In this document: in pieces, positions 1-8,187 of the stretch
Layout: each line of letters starts with the position of its first letter
Numbering within the stretch: the first letter of the stretch is position 1
Source: Xenophilus sp. L33
GTDB lineage: Bacteria; Pseudomonadota; Gammaproteobacteria; Burkholderiales; Burkholderiaceae_C
Assembly: GCF_009765735.1 (NCBI RefSeq)
Contig: NZ_LMUW01000188.1
Coordinates: 1 to 64,000, forward strand
Length of the DNA stretch: 64,000 nt
Reading direction: 5' to 3'
Position numbers and translations under genes: made by a program
Notes under the pieces: model-generated
Told to the model about the DNA's origin: nothing
Databases searched by the model: none
What the model saw: the letters and a program-made list of their open reading frames with translations, nothing else

Positions 1-473
1 ATGCGGTCGGTGTCATAGGGGTTCCTCACGAAGCCGAAGGCGGCGTTGCTGGAGGTGCTGCCGAAGGCCAGCTCGTGCATGCTGGCCTTGGCCAGCACGA
101 TCGCGCCGGCGCGCAGGAACACGTCGAGCACGGGCGCGTTGCGCGAAGGCACGAAGCCGCGCAGCGCCTTGGTGCCGCCGGTGGTCGCGATCCCTTGCGT
201 GACGATGTTGTCCTTGACGTAGAGCGGCAAGCCGGCGAGCGGGCCGAGCGGCTCGCCGCGCGCTCGCGCCGCGTCGACCGAGCGCGCCGCGGCGAGTGCA
301 CCGGCCTCGTTGAGGCTGATCCAGCTGTTGAGATGCGCGAGTTCGTGCGCGCGCTGGAGCAGCGCCTGGACATAGGTTTCGGCGGTGAGGCGGCCGCTCG
401 CATAGGCGGCCAGGACCTCGGTAGCGCCAAGTTCGAGCATCTCGCGCTCGGACATCGTTGCGGGGCGGCTCAT
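1..473 (-). CDS. Amidase (amidase-signature family), N-terminal part
   Basis: Partial gene running off the left edge; about 157 N-terminal residues are visible, starting MSRPATMSER. The segment LAGLPLYVKDNI followed by ATTGGTKAL is the start of the amidase-signature core, and the lysine of VKDN is the catalytic lysine of the Ser-cisSer-Lys triad; the serine-rich loop lies beyond the edge. Members hydrolyse small amides or act as GatA-like subunits; substrate cannot be told. The gene follows the LysR gene in the same direction after a 129-base gap that carries a palindrome matching the one in the LysR/aldolase promoter, so it is probably a target of that regulator. GatA itself is less likely in this catabolic setting. 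Confidence 0.85.
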   Translation of the reverse strand, partial: MSRPATMSEREMLELGATEVLAAYASGRLTAETYVQALLQRAHELAHLNSWISLNEAGALAAARSVDAARARGEPLGPLAGLPLYVKDNIVTQGIATTGGTKALRGFVPSRNAPVLDVFLRAGAIVLAKASMHELAFGSTSSNAAFGFVRNPYDTDR

Positions 474-568
474 GTCGGGACCTCCGGTGGACTGGGTGGC
501 TGGGATGCTGCCGACGATGATGGAACAGGAGCGCAGCCGACGGCGATGCGCGACGGATCGATGCAGAA

Positions 569-583
569 ATAACCGCGGGTTAT
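569..583. promoter_or_regulatory. Palindromic LysR-type operator candidate upstream of the amidase
   Basis: The 15 bases ATAACCGCGGGTTAT form a perfect dyad (ATAACC, 3-base centre, GGTTAT) and fit the T-N11-A rule of LysR-family sites. It lies about 96 bases before the amidase start. The same ATAAC-N5-GTTAT pattern occurs at 1499-1513, in front of the LysR gene itself, and I noticed it nowhere else in the window. Confidence 0.6.
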
Positions 584-602
584 CGACAGCGGGCCGGGCA
601 CT

Positions 603-1466
603 TCAGGCCAGGTCGGTCGCGATACCGATCGCCGCCTCGATCAGCGGGCTCGGCACCGCGCGGCGGCGGATCGCCACCACCCGGCGTGCGAAGCGGGCGC
701 CCAGCACCGTCACCCGCTGCAGGCCGCGCGGCAGCACCCAGTGGTCGTGGATGCGCGCCGGCAGGATGCCCATGCCGCAGCCCGCCGCCGACAGGTCGAG
801 GGTCAGCTCCAACGAATTGCTCTCGATCACCGGCAGCAGCGGCCGGCCGCATTCGCGCTCGACGATGCGCCGCAGCACGTAGGGCCGCGGCGGCAGGATG
901 AGCCGCTCGTCGGCGAGCGCGTCGACCCGGATTTCCGATGGCAGCCCGGCATCGCCGCGGCGATAGCCGACCAGCAGCTCGTCGTGCAGCGCGACGCGCT
1001 CCAGCTGCTCGGAATCGACCGCCAGGTCGTAGACGAGGCCGAGGTCGGCCTTGCCGCGCAGGATCGCCTCGACCACGTCCTCGGAACTGGCGGTCATCAG
1101 GCTCAGGGTGGCGGCCGGCGCCCGTCGCAGCAGCTCGGCCGCGAGCTGCGGCAGCATGTAGGCGGCCAGGGTGTTGACCGTCGAGATGCGCAGTTGCCCG
1201 TTCAGGGTGCGGCCGGCGTCGGTCAGCGCATGGTCGATCTGGTCGTAGGCCGGTTCGAGCCGTGCCAGCAGCGCGGAGCCCTCCGTGGTCAGCGCGATGC
1301 CGCGCCCGTGACGACGGAAGAGCGCGAAACCGAAATGCTCCTCCAGCCGCTGGATCTGCTTGCTGAGCGCCGGCTGCGAGACGTCGAGCGCCTCGGCCGC
1401 CTTGCGCAACGACGGCGAGCGCGCCGCCACGACGAACTGACGCAGGGCATGGTCGGGCACGGGCAT
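603..1466 (-). CDS. LysR-family transcriptional regulator
   Basis: Product of 287 residues with an N-terminal winged HTH (about residues 5-62; RQFVVAARSPSLRKAAEAL then DVSQPALSKQIQRLE) and a periplasmic-binding-like effector domain to the C terminus. I chose the ATG at 1466 because the next in-frame start upstream (1508) lies inside the palindrome at 1499-1513, which would put the operator in the coding region. It is divergent from the class II aldolase gene and upstream of the amidase gene in its own direction; both targets carry the same palindrome, suggesting it controls itself, the aldolase and the amidase. The effector is unknown. Confidence 0.92.
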   Translation of the reverse strand: MPVPDHALRQFVVAARSPSLRKAAEALDVSQPALSKQIQRLEEHFGFALFRRHGRGIALTTEGSALLARLEPAYDQIDHALTDAGRTLNGQLRISTVNTLAAYMLPQLAAELLRRAPAATLSLMTASSEDVVEAILRGKADLGLVYDLAVDSEQLERVALHDELLVGYRRGDAGLPSEIRVDALADERLILPPRPYVLRRIVERECGRPLLPVIESNSLELTLDLSAAGCGMGILPARIHDHWVLPRGLQRVTVLGARFARRVVAIRRRAVPSPLIEAAIGIATDLA

Positions 1467-1498
1467 GGAGGGCGAGGCTACCGCATCCGGGCAGAGCG

Positions 1499-1513
1499 AT
1501 AACGGCACGTTAT
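1499..1513. promoter_or_regulatory. Palindromic LysR-type operator candidate in the divergent promoter
   Basis: ATAACGGCACGTTAT is a perfect 6+3+6 dyad with T-N11-A spacing, 33 bases before the LysR start at 1466 and 94 bases before the aldolase start at 1607. This is the usual place for a LysR recognition site. It shares 11 of 15 bases, including both ATAAC/GTTAT arms, with the site at 569-583. Confidence 0.65.
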
Positions 1514-1606
1514 GTCAGCGTCGTCTCCCGCCGGGATGGGTGCGGCGCCCCGTCCGGTCGATCATGCGGTCTTCACACCGACACGATCAGCCCAAGGAGA
1601 CATCCG

Positions 1607-2395
1607 ATGCAACCCCTCGACCCCAGCGGCACCGCGCGCGAAGAACTGCATCGCCAGGTCGGCGGCCAGATGACGCGGCACCTTGCAGCGGGCCGCTGGA
1701 GCGTGCGCGAGCAGCTCGCCATCGCCTGCCGCTACCTGGCGCGCGAAGGCCATTGCCAGACGCTGGCCGGCCAGATCACGGTGCGCCTGGACGGCGGCCG
1801 CTTCGCCACCATTCCGCTGGGCACCGCCTTCGACGAGCTGACGCCCGCCGGCGTGCTGGTGGTCGACGAGGACCTGACGACGCTCGAAGGCGAAGGCATG
1901 GCCAACCCGGCCACCCGCTTCCACCTCTGGGTGTACCGGGCGCGGCCGGAGGTGCGCTGCGTGGTCCACACCCATCCGCCGGCGGCCTCGGCGCTGTCGA
2001 TGATCCGGCAGCCGCTCGTGGTCGCGCACATGGACCAGACGCCCTTCCACGACGACTGCGCCTTCCTGGCCGACTGGCCCGGCCTGCCGATCGCCGACGA
2101 CGAGGGCGAGATCATCGCCGGCGCGCTGGGCAGCAAGCGATCGATCCTGCTCGCGCATCACGGCCTGCTCACCGCGGGCAGCGGCGTCGAGGAGGCGGTC
2201 TACCTCGCGGTGCTCTTCGAGCAGGCCGCGCAGCGCCAACTGATGGCCGCGGCCGCCGGCACCATCGTGCCGGTCGATCCCGCGCTGGCGCGCGAGTCGC
2301 ACGACTTCCTGCTGCAGCCGAGCATCTTCGGGGCCAGCTTCGCGATGTATGCGCGCAGGATGCTGCGCAGCGACGGCGACTTCCTGTCGGCCTGA
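1607..2395 (+). CDS. Class II aldolase/adducin family protein
   Basis: Protein of 262 residues of the zinc-dependent class II aldolase fold (fuculose-phosphate aldolase, ribulose-phosphate epimerase, adducin head). The metal-binding HTH of VVHTHPP is at residues 121-123 and a second histidine pair is in LLAHHGLL near residue 184. Members cleave or decarboxylate phosphorylated or free hydroxy-acids; in LysR/amidase settings they are often decarboxylases of hydroxylated acids, which is inference. The start follows a good ribosome site (AAGGAGA at 1592-1598, 8 bases away). It is divergent from the LysR gene, whose operator candidate lies between them. Confidence 0.88.
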   Translation: MQPLDPSGTAREELHRQVGGQMTRHLAAGRWSVREQLAIACRYLAREGHCQTLAGQITVRLDGGRFATIPLGTAFDELTPAGVLVVDEDLTTLEGEGMANPATRFHLWVYRARPEVRCVVHTHPPAASALSMIRQPLVVAHMDQTPFHDDCAFLADWPGLPIADDEGEIIAGALGSKRSILLAHHGLLTAGSGVEEAVYLAVLFEQAAQRQLMAAAAGTIVPVDPALARESHDFLLQPSIFGASFAMYARRMLRSDGDFLSA

Positions 2396-2427
2396 GCCGG
2401 CTTGAATCGGCCTGAATCGGTCCGAGC
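2388..2427. repeat. Degenerate 10-bp tandem repeat (four units)
   Basis: Four consecutive 10-base units beginning CGG (CGGCCTGAGC, CGGCTTGAAT, CGGCCTGAAT, CGGTCCGAGC) run across the aldolase stop codon into the 3' flank. Unit 1 holds the TGA stop. Probably a slippage product; no function is apparent. Confidence 0.6.
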
Positions 2428-2552
2428 GGGGCTCGTGCGGAAAAGCGGAACTAACTCACACCGCGACCGGTTTCGATGACGGCCGCCCATTGCACGGTCG
2501 CCGCCGAAGCCCAACATGAGCCGAACCAGGCAATGTTCGAAAGAAGGACCGC

Positions 2553-2879
2553 ATGCTCATCGTGACCACCGAGAACCTCGTCGGCCACCGTGTCGTCGAA
2601 GTCAAGGGACAGGTGTTCGGCGTCGTCGTCCGCAGCCGCGGGCTGGCAGGCAACCTCATGGCGGGGCTGCGTTCGCTGGTCGGCGGCGAGATCGTCGAAT
2701 ACACCCAGATGCTGGAGGAAGCCCGCCGACACGCCATCGACCGGATGGTCAAGAACGCGCACCGCATGGGCGGCAACGCCGTCGTCATGATGCGCTTCGA
2801 CTCCTCGGAGATGGGCCAGACGATGAGCGAGATCGTGGCTTACGGCACCGCCGTCGTGGTCGAGAAGCTGCCGCTGTAG
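2553..2879 (+). CDS. YbjQ/UPF0145 family protein
   Basis: Protein of 108 residues matching the whole YbjQ (UPF0145) family: N-terminal MLIVTTEN, GHRVVEVKGQVFGVVVRS, a helix rich in acidic and basic residues (EEARRHAIDRMVKNAHRMGGNAVV) and the terminal AYGTAVVVEKL strand. The family is a pentameric cytosolic fold often called heavy-metal-binding; its biochemical role is not established. The start is preceded by GAAAGAAGGA. The small membrane protein at 2884 begins 4 bases after the stop, so the two are co-transcribed. Confidence 0.9.
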   Translation: MLIVTTENLVGHRVVEVKGQVFGVVVRSRGLAGNLMAGLRSLVGGEIVEYTQMLEEARRHAIDRMVKNAHRMGGNAVVMMRFDSSEMGQTMSEIVAYGTAVVVEKLPL

Positions 2880-2883
2880 TGCC

Positions 2884-3180
2884 ATGTTGCGACTCTTCCT
2901 GCTGCTCGTGGGTGCGGTCATGTTCGCGGTCGGGCTTTCGGCGCGGCTCGCGGGCCATCCCCAGGCGACCCCGATGGGTGTGATCGGCGCCGTCGTGGTG
3001 TTGGCGGTGCTCATCGAGCGATGGCGCTATCGGCCGCCCGTGCGAGACGGCGGCGGGGAATGGGTCAGGACCGACGAGCGCTTCATCGATCCGGGGTCCG
3101 GGCGTTCGATGGACGTGCTGTTCAATCCGCACACCGGGGAGCGGCGCTACGTGGATCCGTCGGGCGACGAGGCGCCATGA
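2884..3180 (+). CDS. Small two-helix membrane protein, unknown function
   Basis: A 98-residue protein with two N-terminal hydrophobic segments (about residues 2-20 and 31-45) followed by a soluble tail rich in Asp, Gly and Arg (ERFIDPGSGRSMDVLFNP, TGERRYVDPSG). The tail repeats an RxxDP pattern. I do not recognise the family. It is tightly linked to the YbjQ-type gene upstream and both probably belong to one transcript. About 110 bases without a gene follow before the sugar dehydrogenase. Confidence 0.75.
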   Translation: MLRLFLLLVGAVMFAVGLSARLAGHPQATPMGVIGAVVVLAVLIERWRYRPPVRDGGGEWVRTDERFIDPGSGRSMDVLFNPHTGERRYVDPSGDEAP

Positions 3181-3292
3181 AAAGAGTGCGAGCCGGCGCC
3201 CGCGCCTGACGGCCGCCGCGCCGATGGCCCGGTTCTCGGCATTGCCTTGACGCTCGCCGGATACTGGCCGGTCCGCCACTGACGAGCCAAGC

Positions 3293-4519
3293 ATGCCCTT
3301 TTCGAAGTTCGGACTCCTCCCCGGGTTGCTCCTCGGTGCGACACCCGTGATCGCGCAGATCAACGCCGGCAACCTGCCTCCCACCCCGTCGCCGCCCTTC
3401 AAGCTCACCCGGGTCGCGCAGTTCGACTTCCCCTGGCGCATCGCCTTCCTGCCGGACGGACGCATGCTGATCACCGAGAAGGTCGGCAGGCTCGATCTGG
3501 TGACGCAGTCGGGCCAGAAGCTCGAGGTCACCGGCGTGCCGCCGGTGCAGTACGAAGGCCAGAACGGTCTCCTCGGCGTCTATCTGGCGCCGTCCTATGG
3601 GAGCGACGGCGGCATCTACCTGACCTATTCGGAGCCCGGGCAGGACCCGGACACCTCAAGCCTGGCGCTCGCGCACGCGACGCTCAGGATCGGCACCGAC
3701 AGCGCATCGCTGGAAGACCTGAAGGTCATCTGGCACGACCCGGTCAAGGGCAAGGGTGGCCAGGTCGGCGCGGCCGTGGCCTTCTCGCCGGACAAGAAAT
3801 TCCTGTTCCTCACGGCAGGCGACCGGCAGCGCATGACGCCCGCGCAGGACCCGAACCAGCCGGTCGGCAAGATCCTGCGATTGACGCTCGACGGCAAGCC
3901 GGCACCCGGCAACCCGATGGAGGGCAAGACCGGTGCGCAGTCGGTGCCGGTGATCGATCCGCCGCGGGACACCGAGGCCGCCAAGACCGCGCCGGTGCTG
4001 CGCACCTACGTGTTCGACGGACCCAACCTGACGCCGGCCGAGACTTGGACCACCGGGCATCGCACGCCCTACGGCCTCGCCTTCGCGCCGGATGGCCGCT
4101 TGTGGGAACTCGAGCACGGCCCGCGCGGCGGCGACGAACTCAACCTGATCGAGCCGGGCAAGAACTACGGCTGGCCGCTCGTCTCCTATGCGGTGAACTA
4201 CGACGGCGTGCCGATCGCCAGCCCCGACACGCGCCCCGACCTCGCCAAGCCCGTCATCTACTGGACGCCGGTGCTGGCGCCCGGCAACCTGATCTTCTAC
4301 GACGGCGCGATGTTCCCGAAGTGGAAGGGCTCGGCCTTCGCGACCGGTCTCGTCAGCCGCGCGCTGCACCGGATCGAGGTGCATGGGGCGACGGCCAGGC
4401 CGGCCGAGCACTGGACGGTCGGCTTCCGGGTTCGCGATGTCGAAGAGGCGCCGGACGGCGCGCTGTGGCTTCTCGAGGACGACCACGAGGGCGGCTTGTA
4501 TCGGCTCACGCCGAAGTGA
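3293..4519 (+). CDS. PQQ-dependent sugar dehydrogenase (soluble aldose-dehydrogenase type), exported
   Basis: Protein of 408 residues with a signal peptide (about residues 1-21, ending PVIAQ) and the six-bladed beta-propeller of soluble PQQ aldose dehydrogenases (GSDH family, like E. coli YliI). Characteristic segments are FDFPWRIAFLPDGRMLITEK, GQNGLLGVYLAPSY, KKFLFLTAGDRQ, QPVGKILRLTLDG and EHGPRGGDELNLI followed by KNYGWP. It should oxidise aldoses in the periplasm and pass electrons to the respiratory chain through PQQ; PQQ synthesis genes are not in this window. It stands alone, upstream of an unrelated gene. Confidence 0.88.
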   Translation: MPFSKFGLLPGLLLGATPVIAQINAGNLPPTPSPPFKLTRVAQFDFPWRIAFLPDGRMLITEKVGRLDLVTQSGQKLEVTGVPPVQYEGQNGLLGVYLAPSYGSDGGIYLTYSEPGQDPDTSSLALAHATLRIGTDSASLEDLKVIWHDPVKGKGGQVGAAVAFSPDKKFLFLTAGDRQRMTPAQDPNQPVGKILRLTLDGKPAPGNPMEGKTGAQSVPVIDPPRDTEAAKTAPVLRTYVFDGPNLTPAETWTTGHRTPYGLAFAPDGRLWELEHGPRGGDELNLIEPGKNYGWPLVSYAVNYDGVPIASPDTRPDLAKPVIYWTPVLAPGNLIFYDGAMFPKWKGSAFATGLVSRALHRIEVHGATARPAEHWTVGFRVRDVEEAPDGALWLLEDDHEGGLYRLTPK

Positions 4520-4648
4520 CGACGGGCGCCGCTGTCTGAAACTGTCAAGCCGATGTCCGCATCGGCCATCGCGCGTCGATTCGTCTTTTCGCATCATCGG
4601 GGCATGGGATCGAAGACCGATCCTCCACCGAAGAAAGCGAACAGAGAC

Positions 4649-5341
4649 ATGCCCCAACTTGACATCACCCGACTCAACGCCGCCGTGGACCGGTTGCTCG
4701 ACGTGACCGAGAACCCGCGCCATCGCTTCATGCTGATGGCCTACGCCCGCCACCGCGCCCTGGAGGTGGCCGGCCGCTACGAGGAGATCTTCGCGCCGGA
4801 CATGATGAGTCCGAAGGCCGTCTATCACATGCACGCGCTGGGCAACGACGTGGTGCTGACGGGGCACAAGCAGATCAAGGGCCTCTACCGGATGTGGGCC
4901 GAGACCCACCAGAGCATCTTCTACATCGAGTCCGAGGAGGTCTCGATCTCCGATCACTACATCACCTCGGTCACCACCGGCTATCAGCAGGTGTCCGGGA
5001 AGTCGCTGCGTGCCAACAAGCTGCTTGCGGGGCTGCCGAAGTTCGTCTCGCGCCGCTTGCTTGAAAGGGTGCTGGACCAGAAGACCCACCATGCGGACGA
5101 GAGCGACATGTACCTCTACAAGACCGTCGGCACGCAGATGATCTGGCCCTACGACGACCGCGCCCGGCTGGTGGGAGAAGACGTCTACGAGCCGCTGGCT
5201 CACCTGGCCACCCTGACGAAGCTGGAGCCGAAGGACGTCATGACCACGGCCCGGGCGCGCGCCCTGCTCGATCCGCTCATCCGACCGCTGCCGTCTTTCG
5301 ACGCGATGGTTCTTCGAAGCGAAGAGCTTCTCGCGGCTTGA
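4649..5341 (+). CDS. NTF2-like (SnoaL-type) protein, function unknown
   Basis: Protein of 230 residues counted from the ATG at 4649, which follows AGCGAACAGAGAC; a longer reading from 4553 has a basic, low-complexity head unlike the rest. The middle (YEEIFAPDMMSP, VVLTGHKQIKGLYRMW, then an FYIESEEVSISD strand) has the helix-plus-sheet pattern of NTF2/SnoaL proteins, but I see no catalytic pair that I can name. It precedes an AraC regulator by about 160 bases. Family assignment is tentative; that it is a real gene is fairly sure because of codon bias. Confidence 0.7.
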   Translation: MPQLDITRLNAAVDRLLDVTENPRHRFMLMAYARHRALEVAGRYEEIFAPDMMSPKAVYHMHALGNDVVLTGHKQIKGLYRMWAETHQSIFYIESEEVSISDHYITSVTTGYQQVSGKSLRANKLLAGLPKFVSRRLLERVLDQKTHHADESDMYLYKTVGTQMIWPYDDRARLVGEDVYEPLAHLATLTKLEPKDVMTTARARALLDPLIRPLPSFDAMVLRSEELLAA

Positions 5342-5503
5342 GAATCAAGCGTCGCCGCGCGTCGGCCCGACTCGGTGTTTCACTTCTTTCGCGAATTGCT
5401 TCGCATGGATATAAGGGACTCCTGACAACGTCGACGCGCCCGCATGGGTGTCCCGGCGCCCTCGTCGGCTCCTGCCGGCAATCCACCGGAACCATTGACG
5501 CGC

Positions 5504-6564
5504 ATGAGCGGCAGGTCGACTGTCATTTCGGCGAGCTACTTCTCCACCTTGTGCGAGGTCCTGGCCGCCAGCCGGATCGACGTTGTGCATTTGTTGCGCA
5601 TGGCCGCCATCGAGAGCGATCGGCTGACGCGCGCCGGTGCCGGCTTGACCGTCGCCGAAGTCGAAGCCTTCGTCGCCGCTGCCCGGCGATTGACCGGCCG
5701 GAGCGATCTCGCCTTCGAGTTCGGGCGGGGCATCAAGATGAATTCGCATGACCAACTCGGCTACGCGATGATGAGTTGCGAGACGGCCGACCAGGTGCTG
5801 CGACTGGTGAGCCGCCACTATCACCTGATCACGACGCTGTTCACCCTGCGCTACCGCCGGCAGGGCCGGATCGGAGAAGCCATCTACACGCCGGCAGCGG
5901 GGCTGTCGCTGGACATGCTGCACTTCTTTCTGGAGGCCATCGCGGTGTCTCACCAGAACCAGGTCGCGCTCACCATCGGAGAGCGCCTCACGGGATACGA
6001 CATCCATGTCTCGATCCCCGAGCCGGCGCATCGTGCGCGCTATTTCGGATTGAGCCCGGCGCGCTTCCATTTCGACGAGCGGGCCGTGCCGGGTGTGAGG
6101 GTGGTCATGGACAGCGAATTGCTCGACGCGCCGCTGCCGATGGCCTCGGCGCGCGTGGTTCGACATATCGAGGATCGGCTGCACGCGCAGCGCTCGCGAA
6201 CGATGCCGGTCGAGGGAAAGTGGGGCGACTACGTGACGATGATGCTGCGCGAGACCCAGGGCGCGCAGCTCACGCTCGAAGAGATCGCGCGGCGGCTCGA
6301 GCTGTCCTCGCGCACCGTCGCCCGCGCACTCCAGAAGGAGTCGCTGGAATTCCGCGAGCTGTCCCAGCGCGTGATGTACGAGCGGGCCTGCGAGCTGATG
6401 GCTGCCAATGGCGCGACGGTGTCGGGGGGGCCGAGGCACTCGGCTTCAAGGACGTGTCCGCCTTCAGCCGCTTTTTCCGGCGCATGGCCGGCGTGGCGCC
6501 GTCGGCGTTCATCGGTTCCGCGACGACGCAGCGAGCGGCGGGTTCGGCCCGCGGCAGGCGTTGA
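5504..6564 (+). pseudogene. AraC-family regulator broken by a frameshift in a G7 run
   Basis: The N-terminal part (about residues 10-190) is the ligand-binding domain of OruR/ArgR-like AraC proteins, and the C-terminal part holds the AraC HTH pair. The frame runs open from 5504 (or ATG 5444) to the G7 tract at 6424-6430. There ELMAANGATVS continues in the wrong frame, while the expected AEALGFKDVSAFSRFFRRMAG sits in the +1 frame and ends at the stop at 6562-6564. One extra G restores a full regulator. Without it the second recognition helix is replaced by an unrelated Arg/Pro-rich tail to 6622. Either a sequencing error, a true pseudogene or a phase-variable switch. Confidence 0.85.
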
Positions 6565-6585
6565 TCGGGCCGAAGGGGCCGCAGA

Positions 6586-7305
6586 CTATCTCGATGCGAA
6601 GCCGCTGACGACCTGGCATTGACCGAACTCGCAATGGACCCCGATGTCCGGCCCGTTCGTGCAGGCCACGCGATGGTCTTCGAAACCCGGTCCCTTGTTG
6701 ATCAACGTGGCCACGGGTGCGGCGCAATTCCTGGACCTCGCCAGATGCTCGGCGGTGAAGGTATCGCGGCCTGTCGCGCGCACTTCGACGCTGCCGATCA
6801 TGATCCGCCGGTAGGTCACCTTCACGGTGGGGTCGAGGTTCGTGTAGCCGTAGCGCGCCATGCAATTCGCGACCTGCGTTTCCTGCTTCTGGTGCCAGAC
6901 GGCCCTCTGCGGCGAATAGACCCAATCGGAAAAGAGGGTCGACATGGCCCAGAGCGAGGGTACCGTGGCCAGAGCTGCCGGATAGGCGAAGCTGGCGCCG
7001 TGGGGCCTGGTTGCCAGTCCTATATTCCATCCGACCGCAAATGCCACAGCGCCCGTGACGACGATGATCGCCGGGTCATGATCGTAGGTCTTGATGAACG
7101 GCAGTCCATCCGCTTCGCGCTGGCACTTCGCAACCAACGCATCGTAGGTCGGACCGGTCGTCGCGTTGCCATCGGTGCTTGCCTGGACCATCGGCACGTA
7201 GTCCGCGCCCGTTCCGGAACCGGGCCCGTCGGGCGGCCGCTGCGGACCGGTCGAACAGGCGCTCAAGACCATGGCAACGCACGCGATGCCGGCGATTTTT
7301 CTCAT
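6586..7305 (-). CDS. Predicted lipoprotein, unknown function
   Basis: Protein of 239 residues starting with a lipoprotein signal (MRKIAGIACVAMVLSAC; lipobox LSAC, Cys17). A Gly/Pro-rich linker follows, then a hydrophobic stretch (IIVVTGAVAFAVGWNIGLA, about residues 79-97) and a second weaker one, and a Cys-rich C-terminal third (RSRNCAAP, HRVACTNG, HCEFGQCQ). I do not recognise the family. The gene converges on the AraC pseudogene and its upstream region is a 325-base gap, which should hold its promoter. The start has GGAGGGGCCCC upstream on the minus strand. Confidence 0.78.
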   Translation of the reverse strand: MRKIAGIACVAMVLSACSTGPQRPPDGPGSGTGADYVPMVQASTDGNATTGPTYDALVAKCQREADGLPFIKTYDHDPAIIVVTGAVAFAVGWNIGLATRPHGASFAYPAALATVPSLWAMSTLFSDWVYSPQRAVWHQKQETQVANCMARYGYTNLDPTVKVTYRRIMIGSVEVRATGRDTFTAEHLARSRNCAAPVATLINKGPGFEDHRVACTNGPDIGVHCEFGQCQVVSGFASR

Positions 7306-7630
7306 GGGGCCCCTCCTGGCGCGCGGGTCGAGAGGCCCGCATCGAGTTACATCGTTATCAATTTTTCACATTTTCCGGGTCAGCTTCAAATCAGGTCAAG
7401 TGGAAACCTAAGTACGAACGCCGAAGGTGCATACGCCGTGAACAAGCGCACACTGGCTGACTACGTGTTCAGATAAGGGGAAGACAAGCGGTGGCCGACG
7501 CACCGCAGCGGGTCACTGCACTGGGGCGGGAATCAGCAGAAAATTTGCGTTTGTTGCCAATGAGCAACGATTGTTGTTGCGATCGGGCAGGCGCCCGATG
7601 CAGACGCCGCATTCCCAGGCACACCGACCT
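7306..7630. other. Gene-free stretch with one hairpin
   Basis: No convincing gene in either strand. The left half is AT-richer (TTATCAATTTTTCACATTTT around 7354-7373) and probably carries the promoter of the lipoprotein gene. At 7582-7599 there is a perfect 7-bp hairpin (ATCGGGC, loop AGGC, GCCCGAT) 31 bases past the stop of the small minus-strand gene; it lacks a T run in either direction, so a Rho-independent terminator is not supported. Confidence 0.5.
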
Positions 7631-7915
7631 TCAGCCGGGCAGCACCTGAAAATCCGTATCCCCTCGCCGCGGCCGGTCTTCATGCCGCGCGATCCAGCTG
7701 CGGCAGCGCTCGGTGAGGAGCCGCACCGCCTCGGCCCGGCTCGACACCGGTTGCTTCAGCGAGATTCGGCAGATCGGTTCGTCCCAGAGCAGCAACTCGG
7801 CGTGGTAGCGCGTGGCGCCCAGGCGGAGGAAATCGGCGCTCACGTTCATCGTCCATTGGGGCGATCCGATGACCGACGGCTGCGGTATTTCAGTCCTGAG
7901 CTCTTCGATGAACAT
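7631..7915 (-). CDS. Small hypothetical protein
   Basis: A 94-residue protein read from the ATG at 7915 (a TTG at 7927 would add four residues). It has amphipathic strands in the first half (SPQWTMNVSADFLRLG, YHAELLLWDEPICRISL) and a basic helix in the second (AEAVRLLTERCRSWIARHE). No family recognised. Codon use matches the neighbours, with G/C third positions. It is divergent from msrB, separated by about 270 bases that include an 8-bp dyad at 8020-8041. Confidence 0.6.
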   Translation of the reverse strand: MFIEELRTEIPQPSVIGSPQWTMNVSADFLRLGATRYHAELLLWDEPICRISLKQPVSSRAEAVRLLTERCRSWIARHEDRPRRGDTDFQVLPG

Positions 7916-8019
7916 GGCGTCTCGCAAACGGTGGCGAATAGAACCATCGTATTACATAACCAAAGTATTACAAGTGGGTTCTCATCGCTTCGTCGCAGCT
8001 TGCCGCGCCTGCCCGCGAC

Positions 8020-8041
8020 AAGCGTGATCTTCTTCACGCTT
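8020..8041. repeat. 8-bp inverted repeat in the divergent msrB region
   Basis: AAGCGTGA (8020-8027) and TCACGCTT (8034-8041) are exact reverse complements separated by 6 bases. They lie between the small minus-strand gene and msrB, 147 bases before the msrB start. A regulator site or a transcript hairpin are both possible; there is no T run. Confidence 0.35.
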
Positions 8042-8187
8042 TGCAACGTAGGAGAGGGACGCGGCAATGTCGGCCGCCGTGCCGAGTTGTCACGAATTCT
8101 TGAACTGTCGGTGAGGATTTCGAAAGCCGGTAGGTTCGACAATCGGCACCAGTCATCAAGACTCCGCAGCAATTGAAAGGAATCGCC

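Noticed and set aside
7582..7599. Hairpin considered as a Rho-independent terminator for the small minus-strand gene
   Set aside because: The stem is only 7 bp and no T run follows on either strand.
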